Shown: positions 1-7,838, counted from the stretch's first letter. The stretch: DNA of 32,209 nucleotides from Nocardioides sp. (GCF_030655615.1 NZ_JAURVJ010000166.1:1-32209); one strand, 5' to 3'. Numbers and translations: made by a program. The notes: generated from the letters alone by a model not told the origin.

Positions 1-1056
1 CGCGGCGTCCTCGTCGCCGGCGGCGTGCTCGCCGCCACCGCCGCGATCCTGGGCGGCGCCGGGCGCTGGATCGGCAAGGTCCGCGCCCGTGCCGAGGACA
101 TCACGCTCCCGCCGGCCGCGGCCGGCGAGACCGCCCCGGCGCTGCCGATGGACCTCGGGCAGACCTATCCGGGCATCACGCCCCTCCAGGTCTCCAACGG
201 GGACTTCTACCGGGTCGACACCCGCCTCGACGTCCCCGTCGTGCCGTCGGACGACTGGGTCCTCAAGATCGACGGCGACGTCGAGAACGAGTTCGAGATC
301 AGCTTCGACGAGCTCCTCGAGATGCCGATGGTCGAGCGCGACATCACGCTGACCTGCGTCTCCAACAGCGTCGGCGGCAAGTACGTCGGGGGCGCGCGCT
401 GGCTCGGCGTACCCCTGAAGGACATCATCGACCGGGCCAAGCCGGGCAGCGGCGTCGACCAGATGCTCGCCACCGACTTCGACGGCATGACGATCGGCAC
501 CCCCTACGACCTGCTCACCGACGGCCGCGAGGCCCTGCTGGCGATCGGGATGAACGGCGAGCCGCTACCGCGCGAGCACGGGTTCCCGGCGCGGATCATC
601 GTGCCCGGCCTCTACGGCTTCATCAGCGCCACCAAGTGGGTCACCCGGCTGACGTTCACGACCTACGCCGAGAAGGAGTCCTACTGGACCGAGCGCAACT
701 GGGACACCCGCGCCCCGATCAAGCCCTCGGCCCGCATCGACACGCCCCAGGCGCTGACCACGGTCAAGGCGGGCAAGGTCGTCGTCGGCGGCGTCGCCTG
801 GGCCCAGGACAACGGCGGTGTCGCCAAGGTGCAGGTCAAGGTCGACGGCGGGGAGTGGACCGACGCCCAGGCCGGTGCCGACGTCAACAACGTCTACTGG
901 CGCCAGTGGTACCAGGAGCTCGACCTCGACGGCGGGCAGCACACGGTCGCGGCCCGGGTGGTCGACGGCGACGGCGACACCCAGACCGACGCCAAGGCCC
1001 AGCCCTTCCCGGGCGGCGCCAGCGGCATCCACTCCCTCTTCTTCACAGTCGCCTGA
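1..1056 (+). CDS. Molybdopterin-dependent oxidoreductase, sulfite oxidase/MsrP-like (5' end outside window)
   Basis: The frame is open from base 1, so the N-terminus is missing. The first ~20 visible residues form a hydrophobic Ala/Gly/Val/Leu stretch ending in GRWIGK, consistent with the last membrane segment of a membrane-anchored enzyme. A sulfite-oxidase-type molybdopterin domain follows, roughly bases 180-690. It contains DWVLKIDGDV, the FDELLEMP motif, and TLTCVSN, whose Cys (codon 355-357) is the expected molybdenum ligand. Bases ~720-1050 fit the C-terminal Ig-like Mo-co dimerisation domain (VAWAQDNGGVAKVQVKVDGG). The molybdenum centre should face outside the membrane. The substrate cannot be read from sequence; sulfite, or methionine sulfoxide as in MsrP, are family precedents. 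It lies 106 bp upstream of the FAS1 lipoprotein in the same direction, so it may share the envelope-stress context. Family is well supported; substrate is not. Confidence 0.9.
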   Translation, partial: RGVLVAGGVLAATAAILGGAGRWIGKVRARAEDITLPPAAAGETAPALPMDLGQTYPGITPLQVSNGDFYRVDTRLDVPVVPSDDWVLKIDGDVENEFEISFDELLEMPMVERDITLTCVSNSVGGKYVGGARWLGVPLKDIIDRAKPGSGVDQMLATDFDGMTIGTPYDLLTDGREALLAIGMNGEPLPREHGFPARIIVPGLYGFISATKWVTRLTFTTYAEKESYWTERNWDTRAPIKPSARIDTPQALTTVKAGKVVVGGVAWAQDNGGVAKVQVKVDGGEWTDAQAGADVNNVYWRQWYQELDLDGGQHTVAARVVDGDGDTQTDAKAQPFPGGASGIHSLFFTVA

Positions 1057-1097
1057 CCCTCGAGTGGCGCGTCTCACCCTGTAGCACACAACTCGAC

Positions 1098-1123
1098 CCA
1101 TCCGCCCGGCCGGCAGCACCGAA
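1098..1123 (+). promoter_or_regulatory. Possible SigK-type promoter upstream of the FAS1 lipoprotein
   Basis: CCATCC at 1098-1103 matches the -35 element described for mycobacterial SigK promoters (CCATCC, 16-17 nt, CGTT). Sixteen bases later comes CGAA (1120-1123), which matches only the first half of the -10. It is correctly placed to drive the downstream fasciclin lipoprotein, whose mycobacterial relatives MPT70/MPT83 are SigK targets. The half-matching -10 keeps confidence low. Confidence 0.3.
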
Positions 1124-1162
1124 CACATCACGTACGTCCCCTAACGGAAGGCACCACCTCCC

Positions 1163-1882
1163 ATGAAGCTCCAGACCCTCCGCCGCGGCACCGCCGCCGC
1201 CGCGATCCTCACGATGTCGCTGACCCTCGCCGCCTGTGGCGAGGAGGACGACAGCAGCAGCGACAGCGGAGCGAGCGACACGCCGTCCGCGACGTCCGAC
1301 GCTCCCGAGGAGACCACCACGGACGCTCCGGAGGAGACTCCCTCCGAGGCCACCGGTGACCTCGACGCCGTCTTCGGCCCGGCCTGCGACCAGCTCCCGG
1401 CCGACGGCGAGCCCGGCTCGCTGACCGGCATGGTCGTCGACCCGGTGGCCACCGCCGCCGGCACCAACCCGCTCCTCACCCAGCTCGTCGGTGCCGTGGG
1501 CGCGGTCGAGGGTCTCGACGGCGTGCTCAACTCGGCTCCCGAGCTGACCGTCTTCGCCCCGTTCAACGGCGCGTTCGAGGAGATCCCGCCGGCCGACCTG
1601 ACCGCCCTGGTCGACGGCGCCAAGGCCGACGGCGTCAACTCCGACCTGGCCGTCATCCTGTCGCACCACGTGCTCCCCACGCGCCTGGCGCCCGACGCGA
1701 TCGTCGGCGACCAGCCCACCCTCATCGGTGACTCGCTGACCATCGCGGGCGACCCCGAGGCCGGCATGACCGTCACCGACGGCACCGTCACCGCCAACGT
1801 CCTGTGCGGTGGCATCCCCACCGCCAACGCGACCGTCTACGTCATCGACAAGGTGCTCACCGGCGCCATGCCGGCCAGCTGA
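1163..1882 (+). CDS. Fasciclin (FAS1) domain lipoprotein, MPT70/MPT83-like
   Basis: A 239-residue secreted lipoprotein. The N-terminus is a signal peptide (MKLQTLRRG, then a hydrophobic stretch) ending in a LAAC lipobox, so the Cys should be lipidated. A low-complexity Ser/Asp/Glu/Thr linker (~residues 27-68) follows, then a single FAS1 domain of ~140 residues. FAS1 signatures include LTVFAPFNGAFEEIP, ILSHHVLP and the closing ANATVYVIDKVLTG. FAS1 domains are surface adhesion or interaction modules. In M. tuberculosis the FAS1 proteins MPT70 and MPT83 are classic SigK-dependent antigens, so its position directly before sigK is informative. The start is ATG 1163 with GGAAGG 11 nt upstream. Its partner or ligand is unknown. 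Confidence 0.93.
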   Translation: MKLQTLRRGTAAAAILTMSLTLAACGEEDDSSSDSGASDTPSATSDAPEETTTDAPEETPSEATGDLDAVFGPACDQLPADGEPGSLTGMVVDPVATAAGTNPLLTQLVGAVGAVEGLDGVLNSAPELTVFAPFNGAFEEIPPADLTALVDGAKADGVNSDLAVILSHHVLPTRLAPDAIVGDQPTLIGDSLTIAGDPEAGMTVTDGTVTANVLCGGIPTANATVYVIDKVLTGAMPAS

Positions 1883-1909
1883 CGTTCGACGACTCGAACA
1901 CAGACACGG

Positions 1910-1915
1910 CAGACT
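1910..1915 (+). promoter_or_regulatory. Candidate -10 element (CAGACT) for sigK
   Basis: CAGACT is followed by exactly 6 nt and then ATG 1922. This is the spacing expected when transcription begins at the start codon. The same arrangement recurs before many genes in this window. No convincing -35 was found. Confidence 0.35.
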
Positions 1916-1921
1916 CGGTCC

Positions 1922-2524
1922 ATGACCAGACTGACGCCTGAGCCCATCGGCACCCCGCAAGGGGTGCCGATGGCACCGGGCGACGTCCTCTCGGACCTGC
2001 TCCGACGCTCGGCCAAGGGCGACCAGCAGGCCTTCGCACAGCTCTACGACGCCACCTCCTCCCGGATCTTCGGGCTCGCGGTCCGCGTCGTGCGTGACCC
2101 GGCCCAGGCCGAGGAAGTGGTGCAGGAGGCCTACCTCGAGGTCTGGAAGACCTCGACCCGCTTCGACTCCGAGCGCGGCAGCGCTCTCTCGTGGCTGATG
2201 ACCATCACCCACCGCAAGGCGGTCGACCGGGTCCGGTCGGCCGAGGCGTCCACCCGACGCGACACCGGCTACAGCCAGCAGAACCAGAGCATCGACCACG
2301 ACAGCACGTCGGACGCAGCACAGGCCTCCATGGAGGCCGCGCGGGTCCGCAGCGCGCTGAAGGGGCTCACCGACGTACAACGCGAGGCGATCGAGCTCGC
2401 CTACTTCGGTGGCTACACCCACACAGAAGTGGCGGGGATCCTCAACCTCCCCGTCGGCACCGCCAAGACAAGAATCCGAGACGGCCTGATCCGGCTGCGC
2501 GACAAGATGGGAGTGCACTCATGA
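1922..2524 (+). CDS. sigK: ECF RNA polymerase sigma factor SigK
   Basis: A 200-residue ECF sigma factor. Region 2 is recognisable from ~residue 30 (DQQAFAQLYDATSSRIFGLAVRVVRD, then AEEVVQEAYLEVW). Region 4 carries LTDVQREAIELAYFGGYTHTEVAGIL as its helix-turn-helix. It directs RNA polymerase to envelope-stress promoters and is held inactive by RskA, encoded immediately downstream with an ATGA overlap. Gene order with rskA, DUF1295, UfaA1-like and DUF1365/FAD genes identifies it as SigK rather than another ECF factor. Two starts are possible. ATG 1922 follows a leaderless-type -10. ATG 1970 (184 residues) has AAGGGG 5 nt upstream and gives an N-terminus closer in length to M. tuberculosis SigK. 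A perfect hairpin covers the second start. The protein contains no cysteine, unlike M. tuberculosis SigK, whose disulfide has been reported as redox sensing. Confidence 0.93.
   Translation: MTRLTPEPIGTPQGVPMAPGDVLSDLLRRSAKGDQQAFAQLYDATSSRIFGLAVRVVRDPAQAEEVVQEAYLEVWKTSTRFDSERGSALSWLMTITHRKAVDRVRSAEASTRRDTGYSQQNQSIDHDSTSDAAQASMEAARVRSALKGLTDVQREAIELAYFGGYTHTEVAGILNLPVGTAKTRIRDGLIRLRDKMGVHS
1946..1971 (+). promoter_or_regulatory. Perfect 11-bp hairpin with GCAA loop over the internal sigK start
   Basis: ATCGGCACCCC (1946-1956) pairs perfectly with GGGGTGCCGAT (1961-1971) around a GCAA loop (1957-1960), which is a GNRA tetraloop. The 3' arm contains most of the AAGGGG ribosome-binding candidate and the first two bases of ATG 1970. 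As RNA it would hide the second start of sigK, either as a translational switch or as a fold in the early coding region if translation begins at 1922. The stem is certain; the regulatory role is inference. Confidence 0.55.
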
Positions 2525-3255
2525 GCGTTGACATCCACGCACTCTCAGGTGCATACGCCGTAGATGCAGTAGACGAGTTCGAGCGGGCTCAGTTCGAGCG
2601 CCACCTCGCCGACTGCCCGACCTGCCAGGCCGAGGTCGACTCGCTGCGCGAGGCCGGCTCCCTCATCGGGGAGACGTCGGCCCTCACGCCGCCCGACTCG
2701 CTGCGCGAGTCCGTGCTCGCCGGCATCCAGAGCGTCCGCCCGCTCCCGCCGGTCATGGTGGCCGCCGCCGAGCGAGGGCGGGCGACCCGACGCCGATTTC
2801 CGGCACTGGTCGCAGCGGCTGCTGCACTGATCGCCATCGGTGGCATCGGTGCCACGGCCATGGACCTCGCCGGCGACGACGACAAGAAGCCCGGCGTCGA
2901 GCTGGCCGACAGCCCGACCGACCAGGTCCTCAACGCGTCCGACGCCCAACGTGTCGTCCGCAACCTGCCCGACGGCGGCACCGCCACCGTGGTCCGCTCG
3001 GTCAAGCTCAAGCAGGCCGTCATCGTCACCGAGGACCTGCCGGACGCGCCGACCCTCCACACCTACGAGCTGTGGCTGCAGCGCGGGAGCGACATGATCC
3101 CGGCCGGCCAGATCGGCGGGGGCAGCAGCACGGTCCTGCTCAAGGGCGACGCCGCCATGGCCGACGGCGTCGGCATCACGGTCGAGCTGGCCGGCGAGCA
3201 GCCGACCGAGCCCAGCGACAAGATCGTCGACGTGATCGGGTTCGAGCAGGCGTGA
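2521..3255 (+). CDS. rskA: Anti-sigma-K factor RskA (zinc-finger type)
   Basis: A 244-residue single-pass membrane anti-sigma factor. The cytoplasmic N-terminal domain has H28-x3-C32-x2-C35 (HLADCPTC), the zinc-binding anti-sigma (ZAS) signature. A transmembrane helix lies at ~94-114 (PALVAAAAALIAIGGIGATAM). The extracellular C-terminal RskA domain includes residues TYELWLQRGSDMIPAGQI. It should sequester SigK until regulated proteolysis releases it. The start ATG 2521 overlaps the sigK stop by ATGA, indicating translational coupling and matched stoichiometry. Its own stop overlaps the next start (GTGA). M. tuberculosis RskA, as I recall it, lacks the His-Cys-Cys motif, so sensing chemistry may differ here. 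Confidence 0.93.
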   Translation: MSVDIHALSGAYAVDAVDEFERAQFERHLADCPTCQAEVDSLREAGSLIGETSALTPPDSLRESVLAGIQSVRPLPPVMVAAAERGRATRRRFPALVAAAAALIAIGGIGATAMDLAGDDDKKPGVELADSPTDQVLNASDAQRVVRNLPDGGTATVVRSVKLKQAVIVTEDLPDAPTLHTYELWLQRGSDMIPAGQIGGGSSTVLLKGDAAMADGVGITVELAGEQPTEPSDKIVDVIGFEQA

Positions 3256-5249
3256 ACGCGCGGAGGATCGCGGTCGTCGGTTCCGGCGTCGCGGGGCTGA
3301 CGGCCGCCTACGTCGCCTCGCGCACCGCCCACGTCACGCTCTACGAGGCCGACGACCGGCTCGGCGGGCACGCCGACACCCACGTCGTCCCCGAGGGCGG
3401 GCGTGACCTGCACATCGACACCGGCTTCATCGTGCACAACCCCCGCACCTACCCGGTGCTGCTCCGGATCTTCGCCGAGCTCGGCGTGGCGACCCAGCCC
3501 TCCGAGATGTCGATGTCGATCCGCGACGACGACAGCGACCTGGAGTGGGCCGGAGCCCTGGGCCGCAAGGGCCTGTTCCCGAACGCGGCCAACGTCCGCA
3601 AGCCGCGCTACCTCGCGATGCTCGCCGAGATCCCGCGGTTCCACCGCCAGGCCAAGGCCCTCCTCGCGGTCGAGTCCGACACCAGGACCCTGCGGGAGTT
3701 CCTGGCCGATGGCCGGTTCAGCTCCTACTTCGTGCGGCACTTCATGGAGCCCGTGGTGGCGTGCGTGTGGTCCTGCGAGCCCGAGGTGTCCCTCGACTAC
3801 CCGGCCCGCTACCTCTTCACGTTCCTCGAGCACCACGGCATGCTCGGCATCTTCGGCTCGCCCCAGTGGCGCACGGTGTCCGGCGGCTCGCACTCCTACG
3901 TGCAGAAGATCGGCGCGCTGCTCCCCGAGGTCCGGCTCGGCGCCAAGGTGACCTCGGTCCTCGAGACGGCCACCGGCGTCGAGGTCACCGACGGGTCCGG
4001 CGCGGTGGCTACCTACGACGCCGTGGTGGTCGCGACCCACCCCGGCCACGCGCTCTCCATGCTGGCCGAGCCCACCCCGCTGCAGCGCGAGCTGCTCACG
4101 GCCATGCCCTACGCGCCCAACACCGCGCTGCTCCACACCGACACCTCGCTGCTGCCCGAGGCCACCGACGCGTGGGCCTCGTGGAACTTCCGGCGACCCG
4201 GCACCGACGTGCAGCGGCCGACCGACGACGGCGTCATCGTCACCTACGACCTCACCCGGCTGCAGCGCCTCGACACCGACACCCACTACCTCGTGACGCT
4301 CGGTGGCGCCGACCTCGTCGACCCGGCGACGGTCATTGACCGGATGGAGTACGAGCACCCGCTCTACAATCCCGTCTCCGTCGCCGCCCAGGCACGACTG
4401 CCCGAGATCGACACCGACCGGGTCGTCTTCGCCGGCGCCTACCACGGTTGGGGCTTCCACGAGGACGGTGCGCGCTCGGGCCTGGCCGCCGCCACCCGTC
4501 TCGGCCTCGAGTGGCCCGAGGTCCTGCCTGCGGTCGACCCCGAGGTCACCACCGGCATCTACGCCACCACGATCAGCCACACGCGGCGCCGCCCCTTCAA
4601 GCGCCGCTTCACGACGAAGTCCCAGACGTGGGTCGTCGACCTCGACGACCTGCCCGACCACGGCGTCCTGGGCCGGTTCGAGGCCCGCGACCACCTCGGC
4701 GACCCGGAGACCTCCATCCGGGCCAACGTCGTGGCGTTCCTGCGGCTGCACGGCGTCGAGGTCGGCGCCGGCAAGGTCTTCATGGCCGCCCAGGCCCGGG
4801 CCTTCGGCTACTGCTTCAACCCGATCAGCGTCTACTGGTGCCACGACGAGGGCGGCGCTCTCGCCGCCACCGTCGTCGAGGTCCACAACACCTACGGCGA
4901 CCGGCACGCCTACCTCGTCCACACCGACGACAAGGGCCGCGCCACGACGCCCAAGGCGATGTACGTCTCGCCGTTCCACGGCACCGACGGCACCTACGAG
5001 CTCGCCGTACCCGCTCCCACCAAGCGCGCGGGCAGCCGCCTGCACGTCGTCGTCGAGCTCGAGTCCGACGACGGAGCCCGGTTCAGCGCCTCCATGGTCG
5101 GCACCCCGGCCGACACCACCGCCCTGCGGGCCGCCCCGGCGGCCCTGCGCGGCTCCCTCCTCATCCGCGTCCACGGCATCGTGCTGTGGCTGCGCCGACT
5201 GCCGGTGCGTCAGCGCCCGGCACACTCCCAGGAAGGGGTACAACGATGA
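3252..5249 (+). CDS. Fusion protein: FAD-dependent oxidoreductase (amine-oxidase fold) + DUF1365
   Basis: A 665-residue two-domain protein. Residues 1-~430 are a flavoprotein of the amine oxidase/desaturase fold. It has the dinucleotide motif GSGVAGLTAAY (10-20), LYEADDRLGGHADT, and the terminal FAD motif FAGAYHGWGFHEDGARSG. Residues ~435-665 are a complete DUF1365 domain (YATTISHTRRRPF, ARAFGYCFNPISVYWCHD, KAMYVSPFHG). In M. tuberculosis the two parts are separate neighbouring genes (Rv0449c and Rv0448c), and in many bacteria they precede a cyclopropane-synthase-like gene. The start is GTG 3252, overlapping the rskA stop by GTGA; upstream codons in this frame belong to rskA. Its stop overlaps the next ATG. 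The sequence shows co-translation with the anti-sigma gene and with a lipid methyltransferase. A role in acyl-chain modification is inferred; substrate is unknown. Confidence 0.9.
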   Translation: MNARRIAVVGSGVAGLTAAYVASRTAHVTLYEADDRLGGHADTHVVPEGGRDLHIDTGFIVHNPRTYPVLLRIFAELGVATQPSEMSMSIRDDDSDLEWAGALGRKGLFPNAANVRKPRYLAMLAEIPRFHRQAKALLAVESDTRTLREFLADGRFSSYFVRHFMEPVVACVWSCEPEVSLDYPARYLFTFLEHHGMLGIFGSPQWRTVSGGSHSYVQKIGALLPEVRLGAKVTSVLETATGVEVTDGSGAVATYDAVVVATHPGHALSMLAEPTPLQRELLTAMPYAPNTALLHTDTSLLPEATDAWASWNFRRPGTDVQRPTDDGVIVTYDLTRLQRLDTDTHYLVTLGGADLVDPATVIDRMEYEHPLYNPVSVAAQARLPEIDTDRVVFAGAYHGWGFHEDGARSGLAAATRLGLEWPEVLPAVDPEVTTGIYATTISHTRRRPFKRRFTTKSQTWVVDLDDLPDHGVLGRFEARDHLGDPETSIRANVVAFLRLHGVEVGAGKVFMAAQARAFGYCFNPISVYWCHDEGGALAATVVEVHNTYGDRHAYLVHTDDKGRATTPKAMYVSPFHGTDGTYELAVPAPTKRAGSRLHVVVELESDDGARFSASMVGTPADTTALRAAPAALRGSLLIRVHGIVLWLRRLPVRQRPAHSQEGVQR

Positions 5250-6487
5250 CGGTCGCCCAGGAGCGCGTCAGCGCCAACCACTGGCCCGGACTCGACGTCG
5301 TGCCCTCCGGCCCGCGGGCCCGCGTGTCCGCCCGGATCGCCAAGCGGCTGTTCCACGCCGCCATCAACCGCCTCGACGTCACCGTGGTCGCCGACGGCGA
5401 GACCTTCGGTCGTGGCGGCCCGACGATGGTCATCACGCGCCCCGAGGAGTTCTACCTCCGCATCGGGCGCCACCAGCTGATCGGGTTCGGCGAGGCCTAC
5501 CTCACCGGGGCCTGGGACGCCGAGGACCTCGCCGGGTTCCTCCAGGTGCTCGCCGCCGAGATGCAGCACCTCGTGCCCGAGAGCCTGCAGAAGCTGCGCG
5601 CCGTGGTCGTCAAGCGTCCGCCGCGCACCCAGAAGAGCACGTCCAAGAACTCGCAGAGCAACATCGCGCACCACTACGACCTCTCCAACGACCTGTTCGA
5701 GCTGTTCCTCGACCCGACGCTGAGCTATTCGTCGGCGCTGTTCGCGGGCGACCCGTCGGTCGCGACCGCGGCCGACCTCGAGGAGGCGCAGGGTCGCAAG
5801 ATCGAGCGCCTGCTCGACGAGGCCGGCGTCGGCGAGGGCACCCGTGTGCTCGAGATCGGCTCCGGCTGGGGCGAGCTCTGCATCCGCGCGGCCCGTCGCG
5901 GCGCCACCATCACGTCGCTCACCCTGTCGGTCGAGCAGAAGGCGCTCGCCGACGAGCGCGTCGCCGCCGCCGGGTTCGGTGAGCAGTGCAGCGTCGAGAT
6001 CTGCGACTACCGCGACGTCGTCGGCTCCTACGACGCGATCGTGTCGGTCGAGATGATCGAGGCCGTCGGCTGGCAGTACTGGCGCACCTACTTCGAGACC
6101 ATCGACCGGGTGCTCGCGCCCGGCGGCCGGGTCGCGATCCAGGCGATCACGATGCCCCACGACCGGATGCTCGCGACCCGCAACACCTACACCTGGATCA
6201 ACAAGTACATCTTCCCCGGCGGGTTCCTGCCGTCGGTGCAGGTCATCGACGAGATCACCCGCGAGCACACCGGCCTGCGGATGGCGCCGGCCCACTCGAT
6301 GGGCCAGCACTACGCCCGGACGCTCGAGCTCTGGGACGAGGCGTTCCTGAGCCACTCCGCCGAGGTGCTCCGCCTCGGGTTCGACGACACGTTCCTGCGG
6401 ATGTGGCACTTCTACCTCGACTACAGCCGCGCGGGCTTCGCCTCCGGCTACATCGACGTCAACCAGCTGACCTTCGCGAGGGACTGA
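5246..6487 (+). CDS. Cyclopropane-fatty-acyl-phospholipid synthase family methyltransferase, UfaA1-like (copy 1)
   Basis: A 413-residue SAM-dependent lipid methyltransferase of the Cfa family. NIAHHYDLSNDLFELFL marks the start of the catalytic domain (~residue 140), and VLEIGSGWGELC is the SAM-binding loop. The C-terminus (WINKYIFPGGFLPS; FYLDYSRAGFASGYIDVNQL) follows E. coli Cfa closely. Of the bicarbonate-pocket residues of E. coli Cfa (Cys139, Glu239, His266, Ile268, Tyr317), Glu272, Ile301 and probably Tyr356 are kept. Cys is replaced by Ser163 and His by Gln299. A product other than a simple cyclopropane, such as a methylene or methyl branch, is therefore plausible. It has a strong ribosome-binding site (GGAAGGGG, 5231-5238) and an ATGA overlap with the FAD/DUF1365 gene. 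By synteny it corresponds to Rv0447c (ufaA1). Confidence 0.92.
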   Translation: MTVAQERVSANHWPGLDVVPSGPRARVSARIAKRLFHAAINRLDVTVVADGETFGRGGPTMVITRPEEFYLRIGRHQLIGFGEAYLTGAWDAEDLAGFLQVLAAEMQHLVPESLQKLRAVVVKRPPRTQKSTSKNSQSNIAHHYDLSNDLFELFLDPTLSYSSALFAGDPSVATAADLEEAQGRKIERLLDEAGVGEGTRVLEIGSGWGELCIRAARRGATITSLTLSVEQKALADERVAAAGFGEQCSVEICDYRDVVGSYDAIVSVEMIEAVGWQYWRTYFETIDRVLAPGGRVAIQAITMPHDRMLATRNTYTWINKYIFPGGFLPSVQVIDEITREHTGLRMAPAHSMGQHYARTLELWDEAFLSHSAEVLRLGFDDTFLRMWHFYLDYSRAGFASGYIDVNQLTFARD

Positions 6488-6489
6488 CC

Positions 6490-7800
6490 ATGACCACCAC
6501 CCAGACCGGCACGACCCCGGCCCGCGGCCGCAGCGGCGGCGTCGCCCAGCAGCTGGCCGACGCGGTCGCGCCGTTCATCGGCGGCGAGCTCCCCGTCCGC
6601 CTGCGCGCCTGGGACGGCTCCGAGGCCGGCTCGGCCGACGGCCCGCTCGTCGTGCTCCACTCCGCCGACGCCGTACGCCGCCTGCTCTGGCACCCGGGCG
6701 AGCTCGGGGCCGCGCAGGCCTACGTGACCGGTGAGCTCGACGTGCCCGAGGTCGACGGCTGGGACCTCGACAAGGCCCTCACCTACGCCTTCGCCGTCGC
6801 CCGCGAACGCGGCCTGTCCGGCACCCGTCCCCGGCCGGCCGCGATCGTCCAGGCCGTGCGCACCGCCCTCGACCTCAAGGCGTTCGGCCGCCCGCCGGCC
6901 GCCCCGGCGTCGCAGGCCAACATCAAGGGCCGGCTGCACAGCGCGCTGCGCGACCGCCGCGCGATCAGCCACCACTACGACCTCTCCAACGAGTTCTACT
7001 CGCTGATCCTCGAGCCGCACATGGCGTACTCGTCGGGCTACCACTCCTCACCCGACCAGCCGCTGCAGGAGGCCCAGGAGGCCAAGCTCGACCTGGTCTG
7101 CACCAAGCTCGGCCTGACCGAGGGCTCGACCCTCCTCGACGTCGGCTGCGGCTGGGGCTCGATGTCGCTGCGCGCGGCCGAGAAGTTCGGCGCCCGCGTC
7201 GTCGGCGTCACGATCGCGGCGGAGCAGAAGAAGTTCATCGACGCCCGGATCGCCGAGCGCGGCCTGCAGGACCGCGTCGAGATCCGGCTCCAGGACTACC
7301 GCGAGGTCCCCGAGCGCGACCACTTCGACGCCGTGTCGTCGATCGAGATGGGCGAGCACGTCGGCCAGAAGAACTACCCGACCTACGCCTCCGTGCTGCG
7401 CCGCTCGGTCAAGCCCGGCGGACGGGTGCTCATCCAGCAGATGTCGCGAACCGGCAAGTGGCCCGGCGGCGGCCCGTTCATCGAGTCGTTCATCGCGCCC
7501 GACATGTACATGCGCCCCGTCGGCGAGACCGTCGCCTTCCTCGAGCGCGCCGGGCTCGAGGTCCGCGACGTCCACGGCCTGCGCGAGCACTACGTGCTCA
7601 CCGTCGCCGGCTGGCTCGAGAACTTCTACGCCCACCGCGACCGCCTCGTCGAGCTCACCGACGAGGAGACCTACCGCGTCTGGGAGCTCTACCTCGTCGG
7701 CGGCTCGATGGCCTTCCGCGACGGCCGCATGGGCGTCGACCAGATCCTGATGGTGCGTCCCGACGGTCCGCACGACCTGCCGTTGGTGCGGGGGGTCTGA
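6490..7800 (+). CDS. Cyclopropane-fatty-acyl-phospholipid synthase family methyltransferase (copy 2)
   Basis: A 436-residue second Cfa-family enzyme, only 2 bp after copy 1 and in the same operon. An N-terminal SCP2-like region (~30-110; LRAWDGSEAG, LLWHPGELGAAQAYVTGELD) precedes the catalytic domain, with AISHHYDLSNEFYSLIL and the SAM loop LLDVGCGWGSMSL. The pair differs strongly in sequence, so this is an old duplication or an independent recruitment, not a recent tandem copy. Mapped on E. coli Cfa, Glu289 is kept, while Cys139 is Ser182, His266 is Gln316 and Ile268 is Met318. The tail after the SAM domain (YVLTVAGWLENFYAHRDRLVEL) is shared with actinobacterial fatty acid methyltransferases. 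Two enzymes may act on different acyl chains or in sequence; this is inference. Confidence 0.92.
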   Translation: MTTTQTGTTPARGRSGGVAQQLADAVAPFIGGELPVRLRAWDGSEAGSADGPLVVLHSADAVRRLLWHPGELGAAQAYVTGELDVPEVDGWDLDKALTYAFAVARERGLSGTRPRPAAIVQAVRTALDLKAFGRPPAAPASQANIKGRLHSALRDRRAISHHYDLSNEFYSLILEPHMAYSSGYHSSPDQPLQEAQEAKLDLVCTKLGLTEGSTLLDVGCGWGSMSLRAAEKFGARVVGVTIAAEQKKFIDARIAERGLQDRVEIRLQDYREVPERDHFDAVSSIEMGEHVGQKNYPTYASVLRRSVKPGGRVLIQQMSRTGKWPGGGPFIESFIAPDMYMRPVGETVAFLERAGLEVRDVHGLREHYVLTVAGWLENFYAHRDRLVELTDEETYRVWELYLVGGSMAFRDGRMGVDQILMVRPDGPHDLPLVRGV

Positions 7801-7808
7801 CCCCTGGT

Positions 7809-7838
7809 GGAGATTCACCGCTTCAGCGGTGGATCTCC
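7809..7838 (+). terminator. Hairpin after the methyltransferase gene, possible terminator
   Basis: GGAGATTCACCGC (7809-7821) pairs with GCGGTGGATCTCC (7826-7838) over a TTCA loop; the only imperfection is one T-G pair. It begins 8 bp after the stop codon of copy 2. There is no U-tract, which is common for actinobacterial terminators. It also forms part of a local repeat. Confidence 0.45.

Noticed and set aside
3063..5243. Minus-strand open frame of over 700 codons antisense to the FAD/DUF1365 gene
   Set aside because: No recognisable motifs, whereas the plus strand encodes complete FAD and DUF1365 domains.
3252..5249. Fusion of FAD and DUF1365 parts as a frameshift or assembly artefact
   Set aside because: The frame is continuous, both domains are complete, and the junction has normal codon use; no sign of a lost stop codon.
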